Shown here in pieces: positions 1 through 6,520 of a DNA stretch of 9,565 bases. This DNA comes from an uncultured Bacteroidota bacterium (GTDB lineage Bacteria > Bacteroidota > Bacteroidia > 2-12-FULL-35-15), in assembly GCA_903889605.1 (NCBI GenBank), contig CAISYK010000255.1, positions 1 to 9,565 on the forward strand. The letters run 5' to 3'. The notes under the pieces were generated by a model that did no database searches, had not been told where the DNA came from, and saw only the letters and a program-made list of their open reading frames with translations. Within the stretch, counting starts at the first letter, position 1. Every line of letters begins with the position of its first letter. A program made the translations under genes and the position numbers.

Positions 1-25
1 GGATAGCTACAATTATATTGGTTCT

Positions 26-60
26 TAACCTTGTTAATTTAACAAGGTTAGAAACCTTGT
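26..60. repeat. Perfect palindrome plus a third half-site, upstream of the cytochrome-porin gene
   Basis: Seen directly: the arm TAACCTTGTTAA (26-37) is matched by its exact reverse complement TTAACAAGGTTA (39-50) around a single T at 38, giving a 12-bp perfect inverted repeat. The half-site AACCTTGT occurs a third time at 53-60. No T-run follows the hairpin on the + strand. It could be an operator for the gene starting at 158. It could also be a weak hairpin closing a gene that ends in the first bases: one frame (2-28) reads eight codons and stops with the TAA that begins the palindrome. A dispersed repeat is a third possibility. The function is inference; the symmetry is certain. Confidence 0.6.
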
Positions 61-157
61 GCGCTCAAATTATTGATAAAATTATTGAACTGCTTTATTC
101 TAAAGTTGAAAAATATCGGCTGAGTTTATGAGGAGACTCTAAATAATAGAAATCAAA

Positions 158-1417
158 ATGAAAAAACTTAGTATTCTAATTATCGCGGTTGCCTTTTTCG
201 AATTGATGCTTCCTACCAAAAGTCAGGCTATAGCGGAATTCGCAAGGAAGTATGGATTCAACTGCAATATGTGCCATGTTGGATTTACAAAACTGAATGA
301 TTTCGGACAGCGTTTCCGTGACAATGGCTACCAGATTCCTGGGCAGCAGGGATACGAAAAAAATGTTTTTGAAAGTGCTGTGCCCATTGCCATGCGTCTG
401 CCTTTTGGATATACATTTTATAATAATAATGCTGGCAATGCCGCAGGTTTTAATCTTAATGGGTTTGACTTATTGTCGGCTGGTGTTTTACATAAGAATG
501 TATCATTTTTGGTGATCTACACCCCCAGAATTGATGTGCCTTCGAGCAGTTTTATCGGGCTTGACAGTATTAACAGCAATGCTTCACAAACAGGGTCTTT
601 GGAATCAGTAAGTCTTGTTTTCAGTAATATAATCAAGGATGCGCTGAATATTAGGGTAGGCCGCTTTGAGCCTGCATACCATCAGTTCAGCTCAAAGCGC
701 TCATACTATCTGCTGCAGCCTTATGAAATATATTCTATGACTACCCCAAATAATAGTTTTGTATTTGATGATAACCAGGTTGGGATTGAGGCTACAGGGC
801 ATTTTCGTTCTGGTTTTAAATATGCTGCAGGGGTGGTAAATGGTACCGGCGGCAGTCCCGACAATAATAACAATAAGGATATTTACTTAAATTTAATGCA
901 GACAATTGGGAAAGGCGACGGCCAGACCGCCGGACAGCGTGTTGGTTTGTTCGGATATTACGGCTGGCAGCCATTATCATTTCCAGGCAGAGTAATAAGC
1001 CCTGCAGGCAATACTAACGGCACCGGCAATAAGACTTTCTATCGTTTCGGCGGAACCGGAAGTTTTAATTTTAAAACACTCAATCTGCAGGTTATGTATA
1101 TGCAGGGCGCGGATAATAAAGCGTTTAACACAATGGAACCGGCAAAAGAGTATAATTACAGCGGAGGTTTTGTTGAACTGGATTATGCAGGCATGATGAA
1201 TAACCGATTGGTGGCGTCCGCGGCTTATAACTGGATCGCGCCAGCATCATACGATCAGGGGCATGAGATCAATGCCTATTCCGGTTTATTACGATATTAT
1301 TTAGGCCACTGGTCGGCTGTAAATATTGCTCTGCATGGGGAATATACTTACCGTGTTACCGGGAAGGACAAGCTGAATGAAAATGTGTTTATGGCGGGAA
1401 TAGATTTTGCTTTGTAG
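158..1417 (+). CDS. Cyc2-like fused monoheme cytochrome c and outer-membrane beta-barrel (porin) protein
   Basis: The 419-residue product starts with a signal peptide (about 1-24, ending KSQA). Directly after it is one c-type heme attachment motif, CNMCH (C36, C39, H40), within FARKYGFNCNMCH, followed by LNDFGQRFRDNGY (46-58). No second CxxCH is present. The remaining ~350 residues alternate polar and aromatic or hydrophobic residues, are rich in Gly, Asn and Tyr, and end in AGIDFAL, as expected of an outer-membrane beta-barrel. One heme at the N-terminus fused to a barrel is the architecture of Cyc2, the outer-membrane iron oxidase, and of related uncharacterised CxxCH-barrel proteins. Heme is presumably attached in the periplasm. 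The ATG at 158 is chosen because it gives a clean signal peptide; the only purine-rich stretch (AGGAGA, 131-136) lies too far upstream to be a normal ribosome site. The heme motif and export are well supported. The barrel is likely. The substrate (Fe(II), another donor, or none) is unknown. Confidence 0.82.
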   Translation: MKKLSILIIAVAFFELMLPTKSQAIAEFARKYGFNCNMCHVGFTKLNDFGQRFRDNGYQIPGQQGYEKNVFESAVPIAMRLPFGYTFYNNNAGNAAGFNLNGFDLLSAGVLHKNVSFLVIYTPRIDVPSSSFIGLDSINSNASQTGSLESVSLVFSNIIKDALNIRVGRFEPAYHQFSSKRSYYLLQPYEIYSMTTPNNSFVFDDNQVGIEATGHFRSGFKYAAGVVNGTGGSPDNNNNKDIYLNLMQTIGKGDGQTAGQRVGLFGYYGWQPLSFPGRVISPAGNTNGTGNKTFYRFGGTGSFNFKTLNLQVMYMQGADNKAFNTMEPAKEYNYSGGFVELDYAGMMNNRLVASAAYNWIAPASYDQGHEINAYSGLLRYYLGHWSAVNIALHGEYTYRVTGKDKLNENVFMAGIDFAL

Positions 1418-1818
1418 AGGAGTAAAAACAAATTTCACCCCTGATTTACCACTGAGGCACTAAGGGCACTAAGATACACTAAGGTTATTTTAAGTGTTTA
1501 TTAGTTGAAAAACAAAATTAACACATAGGCACAAAGGCCACCAAGATACACTAAGGTTATTTTAAGTGTTTATTAGTTGAAAACAAAATTACCACTTAGG
1601 CACTAAGGCCACTAAGATACACTAAGGTTATTTTAAGTGTTTATTAGTTGAAAAAAACAAAATTACCACTAAGGCACTAAGGCCACTAAGATACACTAAG
1701 GTTGTTTTAAGTGTTTCTTGCTGGTCTTCGCCTCAAAACAGCTGCCTGCAAGGCTATTTCAAATCAGTATATTGCCGTAATGGCTGAATGGCTCTTAACC
1801 TAAAATTTATTTCTATTT
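1418..1818. other. Intergenic region between convergent genes
   Basis: This 401-bp gap separates the 3' ends of the cytochrome-porin gene (+) and the T9SS cargo gene (-). Apart from the tandem array at 1448-1720 I see no gene, no RNA-like structure and no convincing GC-rich hairpin followed by a T-run for either transcript. The last ~100 bp (1720-1818) are unique sequence with only a 4-bp GCCT/AGGC inverted match near 1744-1754. Confidence 0.6.
1448..1720. repeat. Four tandem copies of a ~72-bp repeat with internal CACTAAG motifs
   Basis: Copies begin at 1448, 1520, 1591 and 1665; the first three are 72, 71 and 74 bp and the fourth breaks down near 1716. Each copy starts with a head built from CACTAAG-like heptamers (in copy 4 at 1667, 1675, 1684 and 1695). 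A tail (ATACACTAAGG, then TTATTTTAAGTG and TTTATTAGTTG) is identical in copies 1-3. The heads differ: copies 1, 2 and 3 have about 2, 5 and 1 substitutions relative to copy 4. Unit length varies only through the A-run after GTTG (5, 4 and 7 A). The array fills most of the 401-bp gap between two convergent genes and holds no plausible open frame. CACTAAGG-type strings recur as dispersed repeats in environmental bacterial genomes (recollection, not checked). Function unknown. Confidence 0.9.
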
Positions 1819-3366
1819 TTATTGTATAACTATTTTCCTGTTTACCTTGTTATTATTATCATCAATTACCTGCACAAAATAAATCCCTGCCTGCATTTCA
1901 CCTTTTTCAATTATTAATTGTTTACCAGTAAAGTATATTGATTTCACCTCTTTACCAAGCATATCAATTATTTTTATTTCAGCATTTTTGACATCTTCTT
2001 TAAAAGCAATGGTAGTTTGTGAGGTGAAGGGGTTAGGGTAAATACTTAGTTGATTGTCTATCGGATTTGTTTCACTTACACTTGACAAAAATTGGCAGGA
2101 ATACCCCTGGTTATCATAAAAATTTATGATTTGCTGTGCGCGGAGCTTTAGCAGAGTTATTGAAGTTAAGTTATTCCCTGCATAATCACGTGCGAACGGA
2201 AAGGCCATATCAACACAAATTTTTCCTCCTGCAGCAAGACTAAAAGGGCCAACTGAACTCAGCCCCCTTCTGTCTCCTGGGACATTTCCTGAGCCTACTT
2301 CTGTCCATCCTGCTCCTGAAGGATCTCCCGAAAACATAAAGTCTGCCTCTGTGGTTCCGCCATAGCCTGACCCTCCAAAAGTAATAAGCGTGTTATCCTT
2401 CCATCTTCCCTGCAGATATTGATAAAAATGATTTGCCGTTGTAGGATTTCCAGTCACAGAATTGTTGTTATTGAAGCAAACAAATTTAGCCATGGGATAA
2501 TTAAGGAATACCGCTCCCTGAGCCGGCGGTTTGCTTCCGTAAACAGCGTCATTAGCCGAGCCGTTGAATGTGTAAAACATATTAAGCAAACTGTCGCTTC
2601 CTACAAAATCATCAGAATAAGAGCCAAGATCCATATCTATAAATGATCCAAAATAAACTGAATCATAGTTATTTGCTGAACGGTTTATTATTTGAAAATT
2701 CACAAAAACAGTTTGATTAAGTGCAGAGTCGGCAGCTGAGGTAAACGAATATGCCATACCATGAACCTCAATGCCTAGTTTTGCACCGCCGGTTTCACCA
2801 TGCGCCAGCTTATCGTCGTTTACCATATAGAAAACAGCCTGATCACCTCTGATAACAGGGTAGTCGCCATTTGCTGGATCATAAGTACCATTTGAATTTA
2901 CATCAATGTAAGGTGCAAGTATTGCCGCTTCACCATTAGTGATATTACCGTTTCCTGGCCAATTCGCAATTGAGGCAGGCACAGCATAACCTGCTGTTGT
3001 ATAATTTGCGATATGATAATTTATTGTTGATTTGTTTATCTTCCAAACATTGTTGTAGGTTGAAGTATAAGACGGTGCAGTATAACTTGAAGCCATAGGT
3101 CCGTAGAAAAAATCTGCCCCGCCCTGCGAATAGGTTTGTCCGGCGATATGCAGCAGTCCGCCGGCATCAATACCCCCAATCCAGATATTTCCGGTGTAAA
3201 TTGAATTCATCCCGCTTCCTTTCGGCACGGTGAATGTCCCGTCAAATAATGTACCGTCAGATTTTATTTTTGCGGAAATGTTATTGGTATCGAGCAGTGC
3301 AGAAGCTTGTCCGTACATTACAAATGAACTTAACAAGCTGAAAATAGTAAATAGAGCTTTTTTCAT
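1819..3366 (-). CDS. Secreted protein with C-terminal type IX secretion (T9SS type A) sorting domain
   Basis: The 515-residue product has a signal peptide (about 1-20, MKKALFTIFSLLSSFVMYGQ) and a C-terminal domain from about 436 that opens with IYPNPF (442-447). It continues with DMLGKEV and GIYFVQV and ends NRKIVIQ, the standard pattern of a T9SS type A sorting domain. Such proteins cross the outer membrane through the SprA/PorV system and are released or anchored at the cell surface after the domain is removed. The body has no enzyme motif I recognise. It contains IWIGGIDAGG (61-70), typical of large Bacteroidota surface proteins, and two acidic stretches that look like calcium loops: DVNSNGTYDPANGDYP (155-170) and IDMDLGSYSDDFVGSD (243-258). 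Two Cys pairs are possible (C297, C384, C424). The gene follows the phosphatase gene after 118 bp on the same strand. Secretion route is well supported; the role is unknown (adhesin or structural surface protein is a guess). Confidence 0.88.
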   Translation of the reverse strand: MKKALFTIFSLLSSFVMYGQASALLDTNNISAKIKSDGTLFDGTFTVPKGSGMNSIYTGNIWIGGIDAGGLLHIAGQTYSQGGADFFYGPMASSYTAPSYTSTYNNVWKINKSTINYHIANYTTAGYAVPASIANWPGNGNITNGEAAILAPYIDVNSNGTYDPANGDYPVIRGDQAVFYMVNDDKLAHGETGGAKLGIEVHGMAYSFTSAADSALNQTVFVNFQIINRSANNYDSVYFGSFIDMDLGSYSDDFVGSDSLLNMFYTFNGSANDAVYGSKPPAQGAVFLNYPMAKFVCFNNNNSVTGNPTTANHFYQYLQGRWKDNTLITFGGSGYGGTTEADFMFSGDPSGAGWTEVGSGNVPGDRRGLSSVGPFSLAAGGKICVDMAFPFARDYAGNNLTSITLLKLRAQQIINFYDNQGYSCQFLSSVSETNPIDNQLSIYPNPFTSQTTIAFKEDVKNAEIKIIDMLGKEVKSIYFTGKQLIIEKGEMQAGIYFVQVIDDNNNKVNRKIVIQ

Positions 3367-3414
3367 ATAATTTTTATTTCATTCTTGATGGAAGGTCTGG
3401 CACTGCGTTTTTTT

Positions 3415-3435
3415 TAATTGGCATGCAGCCAATTA
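3415..3435. repeat. Inverted repeat between phosphatase and T9SS cargo genes
   Basis: The arms TAATTGGC (3415-3422) and GCCAATTA (3428-3435) pair perfectly over 8 bp around a 5-base loop. A run of nine T immediately precedes it on the + strand, which becomes an A-run after the stem on the minus strand, the direction of both flanking genes. It therefore lacks the U-tract of an intrinsic terminator for those transcripts. It may be an mRNA hairpin in the leader of the T9SS cargo gene or a protein-binding site. Confidence 0.5.
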
Positions 3436-3484
3436 GAAATACAATATTAAACATTTTCAAATGAGCAATTAGAGCGCAGGATTA

Positions 3485-4288
3485 TTAATAATTTTTCAAG
3501 CAGGTTTTAATAACAGAATCTTTTTGTTCGGAAGTCAGCTTGAAGTTATACTTAAATAATGCACTTTCCCAATCTCCGTAATTGGAATTAGGTAAAACAA
3601 TAAATTTCCTGCCGAATTCATTCGAAAGTTTTTGAGCTGACTGTAAACGTTCCTCCGTAGTTTTTTTATCAAAGACATCACTAAAATCAGCAAGATTATC
3701 TCCAATCAGCAAAACAATTTCGTGAGTTTCAGCAATCTTAAGTCTTCTGCTTTCCTTGCTGGAGGATGATTGTTTCAATATCAAGTGGTCATTGTCGGCA
3801 AAAGGAAAACCATAATGCTGCATATTTTGCAGGGTGCCGGCTCTTTCTTTTTCGTCCCTGTTGGAAATATAATAAACTTCGACACCTTTATCAGCTGCAT
3901 ATTTAAAAAAAGAAAGCGAACCGGCAAGCGTATCGCACTGAGCCAGCCCTGTCCATTTCGCCCATGAAGCGGATTCATATACTTTACCTTGTAAAGCTTG
4001 ATGAACAGCGTAAGGGCTGTTATCAAGCATTGTTTCATCAATGTCGGTAATAACAGCTCTTGGTTTTGCTGAGTTTTTTTGTAATGATTGGTCTATCTGA
4101 AAGCGAGCGATATTATATGATTGAAAACAAAGAGCTTTGTATTCCGCGGCATTCTGCTGAAATAAAGAAGTGAATAATTTTCCATTAACCACAATATTAC
4201 CCGGCAGTATATCAGCAACGGGTTCCTTAAATCGAAATGCAGCTAAGCTTGCTATTGCAATGGCAGAAAAGAAATAATATTTTTTCAT
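3485..4288 (-). CDS. HAD-superfamily acid phosphatase / 5'-nucleotidase, lipoprotein e(P4) family
   Basis: The 267-residue product shows all HAD phosphatase motifs. Motif I is DIDET (82-86; D82 would be the nucleophile and D84 the acid/base), followed by MLDNSPY, typical of class C acid phosphatases. Motif II is YISNR (140-144). The conserved Lys is K172 or K178, and motif III is GDNLADFSD (196-204). W109 and W112 and the late LPNSNYGDWE (232-241) are also characteristic of the e(P4) group. Family members dephosphorylate nucleoside monophosphates; Haemophilus e(P4) converts NMN to nicotinamide riboside. Length is normal for the family. The N-terminus (MKKYYFFSAIAIASLAAFRF) is an export signal but has no Cys in a lipobox, so unlike the namesake it is probably not lipidated and would be periplasmic or an uncleaved anchor. 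The gene starts 148 bp after the end of the upstream small secreted-protein gene. Enzyme family is confident; the natural substrate is not. Confidence 0.92.
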   Translation of the reverse strand: MKKYYFFSAIAIASLAAFRFKEPVADILPGNIVVNGKLFTSLFQQNAAEYKALCFQSYNIARFQIDQSLQKNSAKPRAVITDIDETMLDNSPYAVHQALQGKVYESASWAKWTGLAQCDTLAGSLSFFKYAADKGVEVYYISNRDEKERAGTLQNMQHYGFPFADNDHLILKQSSSSKESRRLKIAETHEIVLLIGDNLADFSDVFDKKTTEERLQSAQKLSNEFGRKFIVLPNSNYGDWESALFKYNFKLTSEQKDSVIKTCLKNY

Positions 4289-4436
4289 AGTTTCAGAATG
4301 TTAATAGTTTAAAATTCAGGATAAATAATATTCATTTAAATATAAATAGTTGTTAAGTCGATCTGATAATTTCATTTACGTATTTCCCCCATAATTCCAA
4401 TTCAATATTTGGTGCAGAAATTCATAAACAAATTTT

Positions 4437-4883
4437 TCACTCCCTTTTCGAAACAATAATTTCAATTGAATTATCATAATCGAAACTCTTAAGTTGAAAT
4501 TTATATTCCTTCCAAATTAGAGAATCGTAACGGTCAGAGTCGGACAGGCCGTCGTCAGATTTTGATTTACCATCAATGCCATGAACAGAAAGCATTATGT
4601 CGCCGGATTCTTTATCCTTTGAAAGGGACAGATATGCTGTTGCTTTTGTTGCGCCTCCAGTATATGGGCGTTTATGGGAAAATGATGTTAAAATGATTGA
4701 CAGAGAGTCGTCAAAGTATACTTTTTCATTAATGTTTAACTTCGAAGCGACACCGAATTTATATTTTGAACTTATCATTGTTTCTGAAGCAGTTATATTT
4801 TGGGAATAAATTAAAGGATTCGAAAAAAATAAAAAAACAATAATGGCAGCTGCTTTTATTATTGAAAACTTTTGAAAATTCAT
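4437..4883 (-). CDS. Small exported protein of unknown function
   Basis: Not recognised. The frame opens at 4952, but I prefer the internal ATG at 4883 (148 residues), because it puts a normal signal peptide at the N-terminus (MNFQKFSIIKAAAIIVFLFF, cleavage likely near LIYSQ-N). It is also preceded by GAAAAG. The 4952 start would place 23 polar residues before the signal. The mature part is polar, without Cys, and rich in Ser, Asp and Lys. It has alternating beta-like stretches (EKVYFDDSLSIILTSF, ATAYLSLSKD, YDNSIEIIVSKRE) and the segments HKRPYTGGATKA and SVHGIDGKSKSDDG, suggesting one compact beta-domain of about 110 residues. It is transcribed away from the subtilase gene and upstream of the phosphatase gene. 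Export is well supported; nothing in the sequence assigns a role. Confidence 0.72.
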   Translation of the reverse strand: MNFQKFSIIKAAAIIVFLFFSNPLIYSQNITASETMISSKYKFGVASKLNINEKVYFDDSLSIILTSFSHKRPYTGGATKATAYLSLSKDKESGDIMLSVHGIDGKSKSDDGLSDSDRYDSLIWKEYKFQLKSFDYDNSIEIIVSKRE

Positions 4884-4991
4884 CTTTTCATAATATGCAG
4901 TCCATTGACTTTTTCCTTGCTCATTTTTAAACAATTTTATTATGCGCATCATAATTTTTTTATTCTATTTCTGGGGTGTCGGCATATTTTA

Positions 4992-4999
4992 CAAACTTA
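4992..4999 (-). promoter_or_regulatory. Candidate Bacteroidota -7 promoter element for the small exported-protein gene
   Basis: On the minus strand this reads TAAGTTTG, an exact match to the Bacteroidota sigma-ABfr -7 consensus TAnnTTTG. No TTG lies at the usual ~19-bp distance upstream; the nearest (5012-5014) is only 12 bp away. A start of transcription just downstream would lie ahead of both possible ATG codons (4952 and 4883), so it does not decide between them. An 8-base match with two free positions is common by chance in AT-rich DNA. Confidence 0.3.
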
Positions 5000-5151
5000 A
5001 TTATTTTATTACAATGTGTTTGGAAATTACACGATATATTTTAATCCATATTTACTCAATTTATATTTATTATTAATAGGCCTAATTTGAGAAATTTAAA
5101 TCATTCCCAAAGTAATAATCAATACATTATTTATCCTGTTAATCGATGCAG

Positions 5152-5171
5152 ATTTTCGTTTTAACGAAAAT
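5152..5171. promoter_or_regulatory. Perfect palindrome upstream of the subtilase gene, candidate operator
   Basis: The arms ATTTTCGTT (5152-5160) and AACGAAAAT (5163-5171) are exact reverse complements around TT. The palindrome ends 47 bp before the ATG at 5219 and about 25 bp before the TAATTTTG element, that is, about where the -33 region would be. That position and symmetry suggest a site for a dimeric regulator, either activator or repressor. No T-run follows, and no gene ends just upstream, so a terminator is less likely. Function is inference. Confidence 0.45.
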
Positions 5172-5196
5172 AAAAATTAACACTTCTATTCCTTTC

Positions 5197-5204
5197 TAAT
5201 TTTG
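5197..5204 (+). promoter_or_regulatory. Candidate Bacteroidota -7 promoter element for the subtilase gene
   Basis: TAATTTTG matches the Bacteroidota -7 consensus TAnnTTTG exactly and lies 14 bp before the ATG at 5219, which would give a very short 5' leader. No TTG is found at the usual -33 distance; the palindrome at 5152-5171 abuts that region, so an activator could compensate. Low-to-moderate confidence because the background is AT-rich. Confidence 0.35.
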
Positions 5205-5218
5205 AATAAAAAAACGTT

Positions 5219-6427
5219 ATGAATAATAAAATAAGATTTCTGGCAATGGTGGTGCTAAGCATAGGTATGGTGTTTTTATACAAATGCAGAAAAGATGATG
5301 AAATGCAGCCTGCATCATCTAATAATTCCGGTATAATAAATCCCGGAGATGATAACATTAAAGGAAAATATATTGTAATATTTAAGGATGATGCATTCCC
5401 AGATTTTAAAGGCATATTGGATTATGAACAACGCAGAGCATTGATGTTTGATGCAGTAAAGAAATATTTAATAAATAAGAATATTCCGGGAATATTTCCT
5501 GAGAGAGTATATCATACAGTAATGAAAGGGTTTGCTGCCAGATTGAATGTTATGCAGTTTGAGATGCTTCAAAAAAATCCTGAGATAAGTTTTATAGAAG
5601 AGGATAAAATTATTTCGTTAGAGCCTTTAATAATTTCCAGTATAGATATTCCAAGAGCTCAAACAAAGCCTTACGGCATTACAAGAGTGGGAACAGGTAA
5701 TGGTACTGGTAAAACTGCATGGATTATCGATACAGGAATTCAACTTACTCATCCTGATTTAAATGTTGATGTTCCCAATAGTAAGTCTTTTCTTCTGAGC
5801 GGGACAAACTCCCGGTCACCCAACGACGAAAATGGCCATGGAACACATGTTTCTGGCACTATAGCAGCAAAAAACAATACAGTTGGTGTGATAGGTGTTG
5901 CTGCTAATGCAAAGGTCGCAGCAGTTAGGGTGCTTGATAAAAACGGCTCCGGCACCGTGTCTGGTGTGATAAACGGAGTGGATTATGTTGCATCAAAAGG
6001 AAAGAGCGGAGATGCAGCGAATATGAGTCTTGGAGGAGCGGTCTCTGCATCACTTGATACGGCTGTTGCCAGAGCCTCACGCAAAGGAATATTTTTCGCA
6101 ATAGCAGCGGGAAACTCGTCTGCCAATGCCAATAATTATTCCCCAGCTAGAGTTAACGGGAAAAATATTTATACTGTTTCCGCTATGGATAATAATGACA
6201 GGTGGGCATCCTTTTCAAACTATGGTAATCCGCCGGTTGACTTTTGTGCACCAGGAGTAAATATTTTATCAACATGGATAGGCGGAAAGTATATGACAAT
6301 AAGCGGCACTTCAATGGCTGCGCCGCACGCTGCGGGCGTATTGCTTTTGACAAATGGGCATCCAAACACCAATGGTACTGTAAAAAATGATCCGGACGGA
6401 AATCCAGATCCAGTAGTGCATTTGTAA
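5219..6427 (+). CDS. Subtilisin-like serine protease (peptidase S8) with N-terminal inhibitor I9 propeptide
   Basis: The 402-residue product has, in order: a hydrophobic export segment (about 5-20); an I9 propeptide (about 50-135, KYIVIFKDD to FIEEDKII), which acts as folding chaperone and inhibitor; and an S8 catalytic domain (about 150-380). The triad is visible: D171 in IIDTGIQLTHPDL, H207 in NGHGTHVSGTIAA, and S365 in SGTSMAAPHAAG, with oxyanion N299 in AAGNS. The end (DPDGNPDPVVH) is a usual close for this Bacteroidota subgroup, so the protein looks complete, with no sorting domain. C23 followed by RKDDE resembles the Cys of a Bacteroidota lipoprotein, but the residues before it (LYK) break the lipobox at -1. 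It may be poorly lipidated, or simply anchored. The gene stands alone, divergent from the small exported-protein gene and with its own terminator. Protease identity is near certain; substrate is unknown, likely extracellular protein. Confidence 0.95.
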   Translation: MNNKIRFLAMVVLSIGMVFLYKCRKDDEMQPASSNNSGIINPGDDNIKGKYIVIFKDDAFPDFKGILDYEQRRALMFDAVKKYLINKNIPGIFPERVYHTVMKGFAARLNVMQFEMLQKNPEISFIEEDKIISLEPLIISSIDIPRAQTKPYGITRVGTGNGTGKTAWIIDTGIQLTHPDLNVDVPNSKSFLLSGTNSRSPNDENGHGTHVSGTIAAKNNTVGVIGVAANAKVAAVRVLDKNGSGTVSGVINGVDYVASKGKSGDAANMSLGGAVSASLDTAVARASRKGIFFAIAAGNSSANANNYSPARVNGKNIYTVSAMDNNDRWASFSNYGNPPVDFCAPGVNILSTWIGGKYMTISGTSMAAPHAAGVLLLTNGHPNTNGTVKNDPDGNPDPVVHL

Positions 6428-6434
6428 TAATTTG

Positions 6435-6470
6435 AATGTCCTTCAATTCTAATTGAAGTACATTATTTTT
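6435..6470 (+). terminator. Intrinsic terminator of the subtilase gene
   Basis: The stem is AATGT-C-CTTCAATT (6435-6448) against AATTGAAG-T-ACATT (6451-6464): 13 pairs with one C/T mismatch. It is followed by ATTTTT (6465-6470). It begins 7 bp after the stop codon region of the subtilase gene. In DNA the centre is only CT; in RNA the innermost A-U pairs would open to form the loop. A weaker effect on the opposing S9 peptidase transcript, which ends at 6521, is possible, but its T-run on that side is poor. Confidence 0.8.
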
Positions 6471-6520
6471 CAAATAAAAATATCGTAATAAAAAGGTGTC
6501 TTACCAAAGTGAAATGAACA

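Noticed and set aside
3..131. A stop-free + frame of 43 codons at the left edge
   Set aside because: It reads through the palindrome, has no start in the window and no family resemblance; a run of this length can arise by chance.
128..142. A five-codon mini-frame (ATG AGG AGA CTC TAA) in the leader of the cytochrome-porin gene, considered as a leader peptide
   Set aside because: It is too short to show attenuation logic; no alternative hairpins were found around it.
1448..1720. The tandem array considered as a CRISPR array
   Set aside because: Units are contiguous near-identical ~72-bp copies with no unique spacers, and no cas gene is nearby.
2419..2646. A + strand frame inside the T9SS cargo gene
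   Set aside because: It is antisense to a gene with a clear signal peptide and sorting domain, and its composition is not protein-like.
3781..4041. An 86-codon frame overlapping the phosphatase gene on the same strand
   Set aside because: It overlaps the HAD motifs in another frame; the product has no coherent domain.
4884..4952. A 23-residue N-terminal extension of the small exported protein
   Set aside because: The internal ATG at 4883 places the signal peptide at the N-terminus; the extension is polar and would bury the signal.
5219..6427. Possible C-terminal truncation of the subtilase
   Set aside because: The domain continues past the catalytic Ser to a DPDGNPDP ending that I recall as typical for this subgroup, and a strong terminator follows directly.
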